DNA of 54,790 nucleotides from Phycisphaerales bacterium (GTDB lineage Bacteria; Planctomycetota; Phycisphaerae; Phycisphaerales; JAGLTS01): assembly GCA_023135165.1 (NCBI GenBank), contig JAGLTS010000063.1:1-54790 (forward strand). Reading direction: 5' to 3'. Below the pieces are notes generated by a model, which saw nothing but the letters and a program-made list of their open reading frames with translations, ran no database searches and had not been told where the DNA came from. Below are positions 25,491 through 34,350 of this stretch, one piece after another (position 1 is the stretch's first letter; every line of letters begins with the position of its first letter). The position numbers were made by a program, and so were the translations under genes.

Positions 25491-26474
25491 TCACACATCC
25501 ACCAGCACCTTGATGACGCCGGGCTGTGTCGCGGCGCTCAGTATCGCCGGGCCGTCATCCAGGCGCATGCGCTTGCTGATGAGGCTGACGACATCGACCT
25601 CGCAGCGAGTGAGCGATTCCATCGCCTCCGACATTGATCCGCAGCGCGAGCCGACCAGGTCGATCTCATTGATGACGATGTGCGCCAGGTTCGCCTGATG
25701 ATCGACACCGTCAGCGGCGTCGGAAACAACCGTGGTTTTGAGCAGGATCGTCCCGCGCGGCCGAACCATGCGCAGCGCGGTCGTCAGGCCGTCCGCCGAA
25801 CCGGTGCAGTCGATCACGATGTCCTGGTCTTCCCGCAGGCCGACCTCGCTCAGCAGACGGTGCTTGATGCCCCACTTCTCGCACATCGCAAGTTTGTCAG
25901 CGTGTTTACCGATCACGCGCACGGATGCGTTCAGTTGCGCCGCCACCTGGGCCGCGAGCAAACCCAGCCGACCGTCGCCGAGCACCGTGATGTAAGGTGA
26001 GCCTTCGATGCGCAACTGATGTTTGATCTGAAGCGCCGCAGCAAGCGGTTCCGTGAAGACAGCGGTGTCATCGTCAACATTGTCCGGCACCAGGGCGAGA
26101 TTCGTCTCCGGAAGCGTGAAACGATCCGCGAAACACCCATCCCGCCCGACGATGCCCAGCACGGTCCGGTTCCGACAATGCGTGCTCAGCCCGGCCCGGC
26201 ACATGTCGCATTTCGTACACACGACATTGATCCCGCCGACCACGCGCTTGCCCGTCAGCTTGCGCGGATCGCTCCCGTTCACCGACTCTACGATGCCGAC
26301 GAACTCATGCCCAAGCGTACCGATGAACCCCATATACCCTTTACACAACTCCAGATCCGTCGAACAGACGCCGACGCGGATCGGGCGGATCAACGCCTCA
26401 CCCGGCGCAGGCTCCAGCTCGGGGGCGTCGTGGACCAGAACCGGCTGCTTACCATCGAATCGCAACGCGCGCAT
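25491..26474 (-). CDS. Zinc-dependent alcohol dehydrogenase (MDR family)
   Basis: The 327-residue protein starts MRALRFDG at ATG 26474 (a GTG at 26480 is also in frame). It carries catalytic zinc residues in VGVCSTDLEL and GTLGHEFVGIVE, structural zinc cysteines in CTKCDMCRAGLSTHC, and an NAD-binding Rossmann motif VLGDGRLGLLAAQVAAQL. Medium-chain dehydrogenases of this type oxidise sugar alcohols, threonine or similar. No substrate can be assigned. It is 20 bases downstream of the HEAT lipoprotein and could end that operon. Confidence 0.92.
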   Translation of the reverse strand: MRALRFDGKQPVLVHDAPELEPAPGEALIRPIRVGVCSTDLELCKGYMGFIGTLGHEFVGIVESVNGSDPRKLTGKRVVGGINVVCTKCDMCRAGLSTHCRNRTVLGIVGRDGCFADRFTLPETNLALVPDNVDDDTAVFTEPLAAALQIKHQLRIEGSPYITVLGDGRLGLLAAQVAAQLNASVRVIGKHADKLAMCEKWGIKHRLLSEVGLREDQDIVIDCTGSADGLTTALRMVRPRGTILLKTTVVSDAADGVDHQANLAHIVINEIDLVGSRCGSMSEAMESLTRCEVDVVSLISKRMRLDDGPAILSAATQPGVIKVLVDV

Positions 26475-26494
26475 GCACACACCATTTGTCGCGG

Positions 26495-27370
26495 TTATGA
26501 CCCAACGTGCTCGGCGCCGACAGCATCATCATCCCCGGTCGGCATCCCAATCGGTATGCCCGGCGTCTCATTGGGCGGGTGAATGAAGGGAACAACAAAC
26601 TCGAGCAGATTCGGATCACGATGAAACGTCTCATACGTATACATCCGCCCGGCGGCGAACGGGTCATCCGTCGTCTTCAGCCACGCCAGCCAAGGCACGG
26701 GGTGATAGCCGAAGTCCTGTCCGGTCAACACGCGCAGCGAGCGCCGCGCGCCGTGCGAAACATCGAGCCGTTCATCATCAAGCGCTTCGAGCAGGGCGTA
26801 AATAACATCCTCGCTGGGATACTGCCCCAGCGCAGCGGCGGCGGCGGCGCGCACGCCCGAGTCGCCATCCGTCTTCATCGTTGCGACCAGCGGATTGATC
26901 GCCTCATCGGCGTGCAATCGTTGCAGCGTCAAGGCAGCCTGCCGACGAACAAGCGGGTCCGGATCATCCGCCAACCGAGCAGCGATGAGCGGCACGTGAT
27001 CGGGGCGACCATGACGACCCAGAGCGATCAGCGCCATCGCACGCACCGTCGGGTCCTGGTCCTCGGCGAGCACCTCGTAGATCGAGACGTACATGTCCTC
27101 GCCCGCCCAAGATGCGTGCGCCAAGTACAGCAGTCCCGTCCGCCGACGGTCGGGATCGTACTGGTCGCGGGTCATTTGCAGCGCTTCGACCGGTGTGGGT
27201 GGCGGGTTGGTGAGCCAGAAGTCGCCGGTGACCGTCTCACAGCCCGTGAGCAGTCCCGCTCCGGCGATGAGCGTCAAAAACAAGATGAGTTGGCTGAACG
27301 CCGTGACCATCGTTCGCCGCGGTCGTGTCGCAGCCGGAGTCGCCGGACTGATGCGCCTTGTTTCACCCAT
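26495..27370 (-). CDS. HEAT-repeat lipoprotein
   Basis: The protein has 291 residues from ATG 27370, which overlaps the end of the upstream gene by eight bases (ATG 27385 and 27310 are alternatives). The signal peptide ends in the lipobox LLTGC. Four or more HEAT/PBS-lyase-like helical repeats follow: AMALIALGRHGRPDHVPLIA, VRRQAALTLQRLHADEAINP, VRAAAAAALGQYPSEDVIYA and the less regular DVSHGARRSLRVLTG. Such solenoids are protein-binding scaffolds. The C-terminal 70 residues, ending in Pro/Gly-rich sequence, have no recognised fold. Confidence 0.85.
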   Translation of the reverse strand: MGETRRISPATPAATRPRRTMVTAFSQLILFLTLIAGAGLLTGCETVTGDFWLTNPPPTPVEALQMTRDQYDPDRRRTGLLYLAHASWAGEDMYVSIYEVLAEDQDPTVRAMALIALGRHGRPDHVPLIAARLADDPDPLVRRQAALTLQRLHADEAINPLVATMKTDGDSGVRAAAAAALGQYPSEDVIYALLEALDDERLDVSHGARRSLRVLTGQDFGYHPVPWLAWLKTTDDPFAAGRMYTYETFHRDPNLLEFVVPFIHPPNETPGIPIGMPTGDDDAVGAEHVGS

Positions 27371-28394
27371 GATCTGATCCGCCATCCGTCGTTGCGGTCG
27401 CGGGCACCGCGTCGGGCGCCTCGCCGCCCTCCGCCGCACGTGTCCGCAGTCCATCCAACAGGCTCGCCACCTCTTCCGCCATCTTCGAGTTGGGGAACTG
27501 CGCCGTGATGTGCTCCCCGATTCGCACGGCTTCGGACCACGCATGCTCATGCACCGCCATCTTGAATCGCGCGCCGAGGTTGTCGCGCTGCTTGGCGATC
27601 ACGCCGCGCGCGATCTCGACGAGCGGGGCAGCCTCAGCTTCGGTCAGGTACTGGTCGAGTTGTGTGAGCAGCTCCATCGCGCGGTCTGTGTCCTCACGGT
27701 CGGCTGCCTCTCTGAACGCACGTTCAAGCGTCTGCCGTGTCTCACGCTTGGCATCCTCAATGCGCGTGATGAGCTGGCTCGCTCGGGGCGAGTCGGGGAA
27801 CAGTTCAGCGATCCGGTCCGCCTGGATGTACGCACGATCCCACGCCTGCTCGCTGATGAACCTGTCCAGCGCAGCGATCTTCGCATCAAGCTGCCGTTCC
27901 ATCGCCGCTGCCTGGGATGACGCCACGCTGTCGCGCAGCTCGCCGATCTCCGGGCCGGACCCGAACCTGCGGACCATCTCGTCGATCAGGATGCGCGCTT
28001 CCTCCCAGTTCTCACGCGATATCTCCTCGTCGATCGCTCTGCGGATCAGCGTGCGCTCCTCCTTGCGGTAGACGATCGCCTTGGCAGAATCGCTCAACAT
28101 GGTGTGCTCGTGCAACTGACGCAGTATCCGCTGATGCTCGTGGAGCTGATCGGTAAGCTCTGAGATCCTGCCCTGGATGTTGAACAGGCGACGCTGGATC
28201 GTCGTGTCGAGCGCCAGGCCCACGGCGAAGACCGCCATGCAGCCGACGAGCGCCACGACGCCCGCAGCGAGCAGTGCAGCGCCTTCCCCGCGCACAAGCT
28301 CGACAGCCCCGAGTACGACGATGACGAGCGCGATGAGCGTCGTCACGATGAAGGCTGACGCCATCCACCAACCGCTGCTGTGTTCCGTGTGCAT
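27363..28394 (-). CDS. Membrane-anchored coiled-coil protein, unknown
   Basis: The product has 343 residues from ATG 28394, with GGAAG about eight bases upstream (ATG 28466 would add a Pro-rich leader encoded by a tandem repeat). Two adjacent membrane helices (SAFIVTTLIALVIVVLGAVE and LLAAGVVALVGCMAVFAVGL) are followed by a long charged helical region with TPR-like pairs (EEARILIDEMVRRFGSGPEI; AYIQADRIAELFPDSPRASQ; SEAVRIGEHITAQFPNSKMA). It resembles envelope scaffolding proteins but matches no family I know. It is first of a likely operon with the HEAT lipoprotein. Confidence 0.8.
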   Translation of the reverse strand: MHTEHSSGWWMASAFIVTTLIALVIVVLGAVELVRGEGAALLAAGVVALVGCMAVFAVGLALDTTIQRRLFNIQGRISELTDQLHEHQRILRQLHEHTMLSDSAKAIVYRKEERTLIRRAIDEEISRENWEEARILIDEMVRRFGSGPEIGELRDSVASSQAAAMERQLDAKIAALDRFISEQAWDRAYIQADRIAELFPDSPRASQLITRIEDAKRETRQTLERAFREAADREDTDRAMELLTQLDQYLTEAEAAPLVEIARGVIAKQRDNLGARFKMAVHEHAWSEAVRIGEHITAQFPNSKMAEEVASLLDGLRTRAAEGGEAPDAVPATATTDGGSDHG

Positions 28395-28403
28395 CGCGCT
28401 CGC

Positions 28404-28443
28404 TTCCGGGGGTTCCGGGACTTCCGGGGGTTCCGGGGGTCTT
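28404..28443. repeat. Short tandem repeat, CTTCCGGGGGTTCCGGG type
   Basis: TTCCGGGGG and TTCCGGGA units of about 9 bases occur four times in a row. Read on the minus strand it would encode PPEVP/PEPPE. A similar Pro/Glu-coding tract occurs at 54389-54412. The tract lies between divergent genes and may be untranslated. Confidence 0.7.
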
Positions 28444-28468
28444 TCGCCACTTCGGCTGCATCTCATCA

Positions 28469-28480
28469 TACTATGCCGCC
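28469..28480 (+). promoter_or_regulatory. Possible -10 box for a leaderless transcript
   Basis: TACTAT is followed by exactly six bases and then the ATG at 28481, with no Shine-Dalgarno site. The same -10, six bases, ATG layout occurs at mnmA (TAGGAT). No clear -35 was found here. Confidence 0.35.
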
Positions 28481-29185
28481 ATGAACACCGAACCCCCAGC
28501 CCCCAACCCCCCCAATACGCCCAACACGCCCACCGACGGCGTCGGGCCGGCTGTCAGCGTCGATTGCTTCGCTGTCGGGCCGTTCGAGACGAACTGCTAC
28601 ATCGTCCGCGTGGCGGGCGAGACGGAGTGCTGGATCGTCGATGCGGGGTTTGACCCGGAGCCGATCATCGCCGCGGTGCGGGAGATGGGGCTGACGGCGA
28701 CCTGGCTGCTGCTCACGCACGCACACGTGGATCACATCGCCGGCGTCGAGGAGGTCAGATCCGCCTTCCCAGGGCTGAAAGTGGCGATTCACGAGGCGGA
28801 GGAGCGGTTCCTGGCCGACCCGGCGCTGAACCTGTCGCTGCCCTTCGGCATGTCGATCACGACATCACCAGCCGACCGCTTGCTCCAGGACGGTGACACG
28901 CTGACGCTTGCAGGCACGACGTGGAGCGTCCTGCACACGCCCGGCCACTCACCGGGGGGTGTGACATTCCACCACGGGCCGTCCAGCACCGCGCTCGTCG
29001 GCGACACGCTCTTCCTGGGTTCGATCGGCCGATCCGACTTTCCCACATCCGATGAGCGTCTGCTGCACGCATCCATCCGCGAGGTGCTCTACGCACTCCC
29101 GGGCGACACGATCGTCTACCCAGGCCACGGCCCAACAACGACGATCCAGACGGAGCGCACAAGCAACATGTTCGTCCGCGCATAG
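28481..29185 (+). CDS. Metallo-beta-lactamase-fold hydrolase (glyoxalase II-like)
   Basis: The 234 residues have the MBL fold: FETNCYIVRVAGETECWIVD, metal motif LLTHAHVDHIAGVEEV, HTPGHSPGGVTFHH with third His, LVGDTLFLGSIGRSDF with bridging Asp, and VYPGHGPTT with the last His. The group includes hydroxyacylglutathione hydrolases and related thioester hydrolases. A Pro/Asn-rich N-terminal tail of 25 residues precedes the fold. It is monocistronic and converges on phoU. Confidence 0.93.
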   Translation: MNTEPPAPNPPNTPNTPTDGVGPAVSVDCFAVGPFETNCYIVRVAGETECWIVDAGFDPEPIIAAVREMGLTATWLLLTHAHVDHIAGVEEVRSAFPGLKVAIHEAEERFLADPALNLSLPFGMSITTSPADRLLQDGDTLTLAGTTWSVLHTPGHSPGGVTFHHGPSSTALVGDTLFLGSIGRSDFPTSDERLLHASIREVLYALPGDTIVYPGHGPTTTIQTERTSNMFVRA

Positions 29186-29208
29186 CGCGAAGCCGCAAGC
29201 GGCGTCAG
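29186..29208. repeat. REP-like palindrome, family A copy 1
   Basis: The core GCCGCAAGCGGC (29192-29203) forms a five-base-pair hairpin with an AA loop. It lies directly after the hydrolase stop, between convergent genes. The 23 bases around it are identical to 34317-34339, and a 19-base core recurs inverted at 45030-45048. Confidence 0.85.
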
Positions 29209-29227
29209 CACACGGCTGGGGACCGGA

Positions 29228-29878
29228 TCACGTGTGTCGAACGACCGATCCTTCAACGAGGAAGATGATCTCCTCCGCGATCGTTGTGCTGAGATCGGCG
29301 ATGCGTTCGAGCTTGCGCGCCACGGAGAGCACGTCGATCGCCGCAGCCGTCCATTCGACGTGCCGTGGGATCTCCAGTTGTGCCCAGGCGAAGACCTCTC
29401 TCTGCAAATCATCCACTCGCTGGTCGGCCGCTCGGACGCGCCGCGCCAGGCCGGCCTCGCGATCGGCCAGCGCCTGCATCGCGTCGGCGAACATCGAGCG
29501 CGTCGCGCCGGCCATGCTCACGAGAGGCGCCGGGACATCCAATGCCTGCAGATTGTGAAGGTCGATGGCGCGTTTCGCGACGCTGCGCGCCAAGTCGCCC
29601 ACACGTTCCAGGATTCCGCTGATGCGCATGATCGCCAGAACCATGCGCAGGTCGGAGACCATCGGCTGCGAGAGCGCAAGAACGCGCAGGCACGTCTGCT
29701 CGATGTCGATCTCCATCCGGTCAATCTCATCATCTCCGCGCCGGACCGTCTGCGCAGCGTCGATGTCGCCGTCGATCACCGCGGTCACAGCCATGTTGAT
29801 GCGTTGCTCCACCCCCGCGCCCATCGTCATGATGGCGCGACGCAGGTCAGTCAGTTCACTGGAGTAGTCGATCGGCAC
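29228..29878 (-). CDS. phoU: Phosphate signalling protein PhoU
   Basis: PhoU modulates the Pst transporter and the PhoR/PhoB response. The 216 residues form two three-helix bundles: DIEQTCLRVLALSQPMVSDL with RMVLAIMRISGILERVGDLA in the first, and WTAAAIDVLSVARKLERIAD in the second. The E..GD and ER.AD motifs are the metal-binding positions. The start is GTG 29878 with AAGGATG seven bases before. It is last in the pst operon, as is typical. Confidence 0.95.
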   Translation of the reverse strand: MPIDYSSELTDLRRAIMTMGAGVEQRINMAVTAVIDGDIDAAQTVRRGDDEIDRMEIDIEQTCLRVLALSQPMVSDLRMVLAIMRISGILERVGDLARSVAKRAIDLHNLQALDVPAPLVSMAGATRSMFADAMQALADREAGLARRVRAADQRVDDLQREVFAWAQLEIPRHVEWTAAAIDVLSVARKLERIADLSTTIAEEIIFLVEGSVVRHT

Positions 29879-29903
29879 GGCGGCGCATCCTTACGGTCAT
29901 CGC

Positions 29904-30242
29904 TCAGTAGCGAGGTTCTCGACTCATCACGATCGGGCACTTGTACTTCGCATCCGCGAGCACGATGTCACCCGAATGATCCATCTCCAACTCGGCTGTG
30001 CGATAGTCGAAATCAGCGGGCAATACGTGAACCACTTCAACGCGCATCCACGGAACCAATCTCTCATGACACTCGCCCGTGCGCACATCCCGAAACCCGT
30101 TGACCGCTCGACCCATGTGAAACGATCTGCACATCAGCGCGACGTACCGATCGTTGTCCTCACGGACCTCGCCGATCAACAGGTGATTATGCGCATCCGG
30201 ATACGGTTTCACGATTCTTACTTTCCAGATATTGTTTGCCAT
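29904..30242 (-). CDS. Small protein in the pst operon, unknown
   Basis: This 112-residue soluble protein, MANNIWKVRIVKPYPDAHNH at its start, contains a strand-rich core (HLLIGEVREDNDRYVALMCR) and ends KYKCPIVMSREPRY. I know no family for it. It begins eight bases after the pstB stop and ends 25 bases before phoU, so it is almost certainly co-transcribed with them. The AGAGG upstream of the ATG is a plausible ribosome site. It may act in phosphate regulation or be a passenger. Confidence 0.8.
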   Translation of the reverse strand: MANNIWKVRIVKPYPDAHNHLLIGEVREDNDRYVALMCRSFHMGRAVNGFRDVRTGECHERLVPWMRVEVVHVLPADFDYRTAELEMDHSGDIVLADAKYKCPIVMSREPRY

Positions 30243-30250
30243 AGCTGCCT

Positions 30251-31153
30251 CTATCCGAAGCGTCCGGAGATGTATTCGTCGGTCTGCTTGTTCGTAGGAT
30301 TCGTGAAGATGTGTTCCGTCAATCCATCCTCTATGAGCCTGCCTTCAAAGAAGAAGGCTGTCACATCGGAGACGCGAGCGGCTTGCTGCATGTTGTGCGT
30401 GACGATGATAATCGTGTACCTCTCTCGCAGGTCGGCGATCAGTTCCTCGATTCTGGCGGTCGATTTCGGATCAAGCGCCGAGCAAGGCTCATCCATGAGC
30501 AGCACTTCCGGCCCGACGGCGATGGCGCGCGCGATGCAGAGTCGCTGCTGCTGACCACCGGAGAGACCCAGGGCCGAGTCCTTCAAGCGGTCCTTGACCT
30601 CATCCCACAGGGCGGCTTGGCGCAGGCTTTGTTCAACGAGGCCGTCGAGGTCGCCGCGGCGCATCCTAAAGTGCAGCCGTGGGCCGAAGGCGACATTGTC
30701 ATAGATCGACTTGGGAAAGGGGTTGGGCTTCTGAAACACCATGCCGACGCGCCGGCGCAGGTCAACGACATCTATACTTCTCGACAACAGATCCTCGCCG
30801 TGCAAGTCGAGCGTGCCCTGCGCGCGTGCGCTAGGCACAAGATCGTTCATACGATTGATCCATCGCAGCAGCGTACTCTTCCCGCAACCGCTCGGGCCGA
30901 TGAAAGCCGTGACGCGGCGCTTCGGGACCGCCAGTTCGATCTCGTGCAGCGCCTGGAACGCGCCGTACCAGGAGCAGAAGCTGCTGATGCGCAGCGTCGT
31001 CTCAGCCTTGTCATCTGACCCACGTGCGTGCGGCGCAGCAGCGATCCAGGTGGGTCTCGCCGGCGGCGCGATGAGCACTTCCGGTGTGACCAATGCGGGC
31101 TGTGATCGGTCGGTCTTGCCCTGCGACGATGTTGAGGCGGGCAAGTGAGTCAT
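30251..31153 (-). CDS. pstB: Phosphate ABC transporter ATP-binding protein
   Basis: PstB powers phosphate import through PstCA. The 300 residues include Walker [21 protein letters not shown], a Q-loop in [20 protein letters not shown], signature [15 protein letters not shown], Walker [14 protein letters not shown] and the switch His in [11 protein letters not shown]. The first 50 residues, Pro/Ala/Thr-rich, are an extension beyond the usual PstB start. The ATG overlaps the pstA stop by four bases. Confidence 0.97.
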   Translation of the reverse strand: MTHLPASTSSQGKTDRSQPALVTPEVLIAPPARPTWIAAAPHARGSDDKAETTLRISSFCSWYGAFQALHEIELAVPKRRVTAFIGPSGCGKSTLLRWINRMNDLVPSARAQGTLDLHGEDLLSRSIDVVDLRRRVGMVFQKPNPFPKSIYDNVAFGPRLHFRMRRGDLDGLVEQSLRQAALWDEVKDRLKDSALGLSGGQQQRLCIARAIAVGPEVLLMDEPCSALDPKSTARIEELIADLRERYTIIIVTHNMQQAARVSDVTAFFFEGRLIEDGLTEHIFTNPTNKQTDEYISGRFG

Positions 31154-32112
31154 TGCAGAGGCCTCTGGAACTTCTGACGAATGAGAACAGCGAAGGCGTT
31201 GAAGGCGAGCAGAATCGTGAGCAGCACGAGGATGCCGGTGGCCGCCACCTTGTGGAACTCCTCCTGTGGTCGGCCGGCCCAGTCGTAGATCTGCAACGGC
31301 ATAGCGGTGAACTCATCCATAAGGTGGTGCGGCGTGAAGCGGATGAACACGATGCCCGCGATGACCAGGATCGGCGCTGCTTCACCGATGGCCCGGCTCA
31401 TTGCGAGAATGGACCCGGTCATGATGCCGGGGACGGCTGCCGGCAGCGTCATGCGCCAGACCATCTGCCACCGCGTCGCCCCACACGCAAGAGCGCCCTC
31501 CCTAAGCGAACCAGGCACGGCGCGCAGCGATTCCTGTGATGACACGATCACAATAGGAAGCACCACGAGCATGAGCGTTAAGCCCCCGGCCAGAACACCG
31601 CGCCCGAAGGGCAACTGGAAGTAGTACCAATCCTCCGGCGTGCCGACCGTCAGTGCCGGGTCGTTCAGATTGCCGATCATGCCGAACATCTGCACGAACG
31701 CGGTCAGGCCGAGAATGCCATAGACGATCGACGGCACGCCGGCGAGATTGGAGATATTGAGTTGGAGGAAGCTGTGAAGTCGGCGGAGCGGGGGCTTCAC
31801 CGGCTTGTACTCCTCAAGGAAGATCGCCGTGGCGACACCCAGCGGGAGCGCTGCGATCGCGCACGCGGCGCAGATCCATATTGTGCCCCACATGGCCGGC
31901 CCTATCCCAGCTATCTTCGGCTTGCGCGACGGCGCGCTGCGAAGGAAGTCCCAATCCAGGTGCTCCCACCCTTGCATGACAAGTGACGTGAGCAGGATTC
32001 CGAGCACGACCACCGAGATCGCCGCACAGAGGCCGCAGAACCACTTGAAAACGTGATTCTTCAGCGCCCGCTGCGTGTTCCCCCGACGCACAAGTCCGCT
32101 CGGAGCCGTCAT
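31150..32112 (-). CDS. pstA: Phosphate ABC transporter permease PstA
   Basis: This is a 320-residue membrane protein with six helices. It has the PstA features [40 protein letters not shown], the EAA-type loop [20 protein letters not shown] and [19 protein letters not shown]. Its stop overlaps pstB, and its own ATG overlaps the pstC stop by four bases. Confidence 0.96.
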   Translation of the reverse strand: MTAPSGLVRRGNTQRALKNHVFKWFCGLCAAISVVVLGILLTSLVMQGWEHLDWDFLRSAPSRKPKIAGIGPAMWGTIWICAACAIAALPLGVATAIFLEEYKPVKPPLRRLHSFLQLNISNLAGVPSIVYGILGLTAFVQMFGMIGNLNDPALTVGTPEDWYYFQLPFGRGVLAGGLTLMLVVLPIVIVSSQESLRAVPGSLREGALACGATRWQMVWRMTLPAAVPGIMTGSILAMSRAIGEAAPILVIAGIVFIRFTPHHLMDEFTAMPLQIYDWAGRPQEEFHKVAATGILVLLTILLAFNAFAVLIRQKFQRPLQ

Positions 32113-33062
32113 TCGTACTCCTCTCGGAACTTGATGCGGATGCGATGGCCCAAGAGGGTCAAAAGAAACGTCATCACAAACAGCGTCGCGGCGACGGCAT
32201 AGGCTGAGTAGTACTCAACGCCGAAGTTGCTCGCATCGCCCAGGAATATCTGCACCATATAGGCGGTCATCGTCTGCGCCTGCTCGGTCGGGTTCCAGAT
32301 CATGCGCGCCAGATTGCCTGCGGCGAGCGCCACAATCATCGTCTCGCCCACCGCGCGAGCGACGGCCAGCAACGATGCGGCAATGATCCCCGAGAGGGCT
32401 GCGGGTGTGACGACACTGACCGATACGTCGAACTTCGTCGCGCCCAGCCCGTACGCGCCTTCGCGCAAACTCGTGGGAACGGCGCGCAAGGCGTCTTCCG
32501 AGATCGAGCAAACGATCGGCAGGCACATGATGCCGACCGCCAAGCCCGCACTGAAGACGTTGTAGATCTCAAAACCTGCGTAAATCCCGCGCAGCAACGG
32601 CGTGATCACAGTGAGCGCGAAGAAGCCGTAGACAACAGTCGGCACACCCGCCAAAACCTCAAGCACGGGCTTGAGCACTGCTCGCACGCGGCGCGGTGCG
32701 TACTCACTCAAGTAGATCGCCGTGAACAGGCCCAGCGGAATCGCCACAAGCATGGCGATGATCGTGACGATCAGCGTGCCGCAGATGAGCGGCCAAATGC
32801 CGAAGTGCTTCTCCGCGCCGAGCAGCGGATTCCACTCGAACCCCGTGATGAATGCGGTGAAGCTGACGCCATCCGACCGGAAGAAGCGCGTGGTTTCTAA
32901 GGTCAAGACAACGATGATCGCCGTCGTCGTGAGGATCGAGAAGCCTGATGCGCCGACGAGGATAGCCCGAACAACACCCTCCACGGCACGACGGGCGAGC
33001 TTGGACCTCACCCGACCGCGCCTTGCGGAGTCTACGAATTCGCGAACGGTCAATGATGTCAT
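32109..33062 (-). CDS. pstC: Phosphate ABC transporter permease PstC
   Basis: This is a 317-residue inner-membrane permease. Features are IPLGLFTAIYLSEYAPRRVR, VLAGVPTVVYGFFALTVITP, LPIVCSISEDALRAVPTSLR, the coupling loop REGAYGLGATKFDVSVSVVT, and VARAVGETMIVALAAG. ATG 33062 is preferred over the TTG three bases upstream. A gap of 49 bases separates it from pstS. Confidence 0.96.
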   Translation of the reverse strand: MTSLTVREFVDSARRGRVRSKLARRAVEGVVRAILVGASGFSILTTTAIIVVLTLETTRFFRSDGVSFTAFITGFEWNPLLGAEKHFGIWPLICGTLIVTIIAMLVAIPLGLFTAIYLSEYAPRRVRAVLKPVLEVLAGVPTVVYGFFALTVITPLLRGIYAGFEIYNVFSAGLAVGIMCLPIVCSISEDALRAVPTSLREGAYGLGATKFDVSVSVVTPAALSGIIAASLLAVARAVGETMIVALAAGNLARMIWNPTEQAQTMTAYMVQIFLGDASNFGVEYYSAYAVAATLFVMTFLLTLLGHRIRIKFREEYE

Positions 33063-33111
33063 CAACGCCGCCCGAGGAGATCAAAACAAAAGCCCCGGGA
33101 CAATGCCCTCC

Positions 33112-34143
33112 TCATTGTCCCAAGGCAACGGATACAGGGAGCTTGCGGTAGATCTTCAGCAGCGGACCGTGAATCTTCTCGCCGTCCATGGTCAGGAACT
33201 GCGTGCCGGTCATCCGGTCGTTGAAGTTCACCATCGCTCGCAAGGAGATGATCTCGGGGAGCCGCACATAGCCGACTTCCTCGGCAAGCTCCGGACCATA
33301 CTCGAAGTAGAACTTCACAAGCGCCTGCACTTCCGGGCGCTCGGCGGACTTGCGGCTGACATAGATAAAAAGCGGACGACTGAACGGAGCGTAACGACCG
33401 TTCTCGATCGTCTCTGGCGTTGGCGCGACCGCCCGTCTCGTCTCGGGGTTCACGATGGGGATGGCCCTGAGCTTGTCCTTGTTCTCGAAGTAATACGCGC
33501 AGCCGAAGAAGCCGATGCCGCCCCGGTCGCCTGCAACGCCGCGCACAAGCACGTTGTCATCTTCGGAGACGGACATATCGCTGCGGATCGCGCCCGTCTT
33601 GCCTGCCACCACATCCTTGAAGTAGTCAAACGTGCCCGAATCGGTGCCGGGCGCGTAAATGGAGATGGGGACGTTCGGCCAGTCGGCGCGCACATCCCGC
33701 CATGTCGTCACCGGCGATCCGTCGAGGAAGATCTTCCGAAGATCATCGACGCTCAACTGATCGACCCATGTATTCGACTTGTTGACGACGATCGATATGC
33801 CATCGTACGCCACGGGGATTTCGATGAACTCGATGCCGTTCTCAGCGGCGATCTTGCGCTCCTTCTCCTTGATCGGACGGGATGCATCGGAGATATCCGT
33901 CTCGCCGACGGTGAATCGTTTCATCCCGCCGCCCGTACCGGAGATGCCCACCGTCACGCGCACCCTCGGGCAGACCTTAGCGAACTCCTCCGCAACGGCT
34001 TCGGTGATCGGGTAAACGGTCGATGACCCGTCGATCTTGACGCTTCCGCGGAGATCCCTGTCGTAGTCGTGACCCGCGCCGAGGGCGGCGGAGGCGACAA
34101 CTGCGATGACGGCAATCGCGAGGGCGGTTCTCATCCTGAACAT
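33112..34143 (-). CDS. pstS: Phosphate-binding protein PstS
   Basis: The 343-residue exported binding protein captures phosphate in the periplasm. It has a Sec signal ([18 protein letters not shown]), [20 protein letters not shown] with the first phosphate contacts, [20 protein letters not shown], and [12 protein letters not shown] with the third contact region. It lacks a lipobox, so the protein is probably soluble. GAGG lies nine bases before the ATG. No match to the proteobacterial Pho box was seen upstream. It is first in pstSCAB-orf-phoU. Confidence 0.95.
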   Translation of the reverse strand: MFRMRTALAIAVIAVVASAALGAGHDYDRDLRGSVKIDGSSTVYPITEAVAEEFAKVCPRVRVTVGISGTGGGMKRFTVGETDISDASRPIKEKERKIAAENGIEFIEIPVAYDGISIVVNKSNTWVDQLSVDDLRKIFLDGSPVTTWRDVRADWPNVPISIYAPGTDSGTFDYFKDVVAGKTGAIRSDMSVSEDDNVLVRGVAGDRGGIGFFGCAYYFENKDKLRAIPIVNPETRRAVAPTPETIENGRYAPFSRPLFIYVSRKSAERPEVQALVKFYFEYGPELAEEVGYVRLPEIISLRAMVNFNDRMTGTQFLTMDGEKIHGPLLKIYRKLPVSVALGQ

Positions 34144-34316
34144 GGCTCGAGTTCCTCGTGTTGGATTGTGTCGTATGCCGATACGGTTCCCGAAACGACA
34201 GCAGGATCGCGTCGCTGTGTTCAGATGGCGCTAAGATCGCATGAGCTGGCGGTTATGTTCGCGGGTCATGCGTGCCGCTGACATCACGCAAGCGCATCGA
34301 CGAACGGATGGGGGAT

Positions 34317-34339
34317 GCGCGAAGCCGCAAGCGGCGTCA
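34317..34339. repeat. REP-like palindrome, family A copy 2
   Basis: It is identical over 23 bases to 29186-29208, with core GCCGCAAGCGGC at 34324-34335. It lies between the pstS promoter region and the 3' end of the FG-GAP gene. The two copies flank the pst operon. Confidence 0.85.
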
Positions 34340-34350
34340 CCGCACGCCGA

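Noticed and set aside
34144-34316. Pho box upstream of pstS
   Set aside because: I looked for two spaced CTGTCAT-like units and found only weak partial matches, so no operator is claimed.
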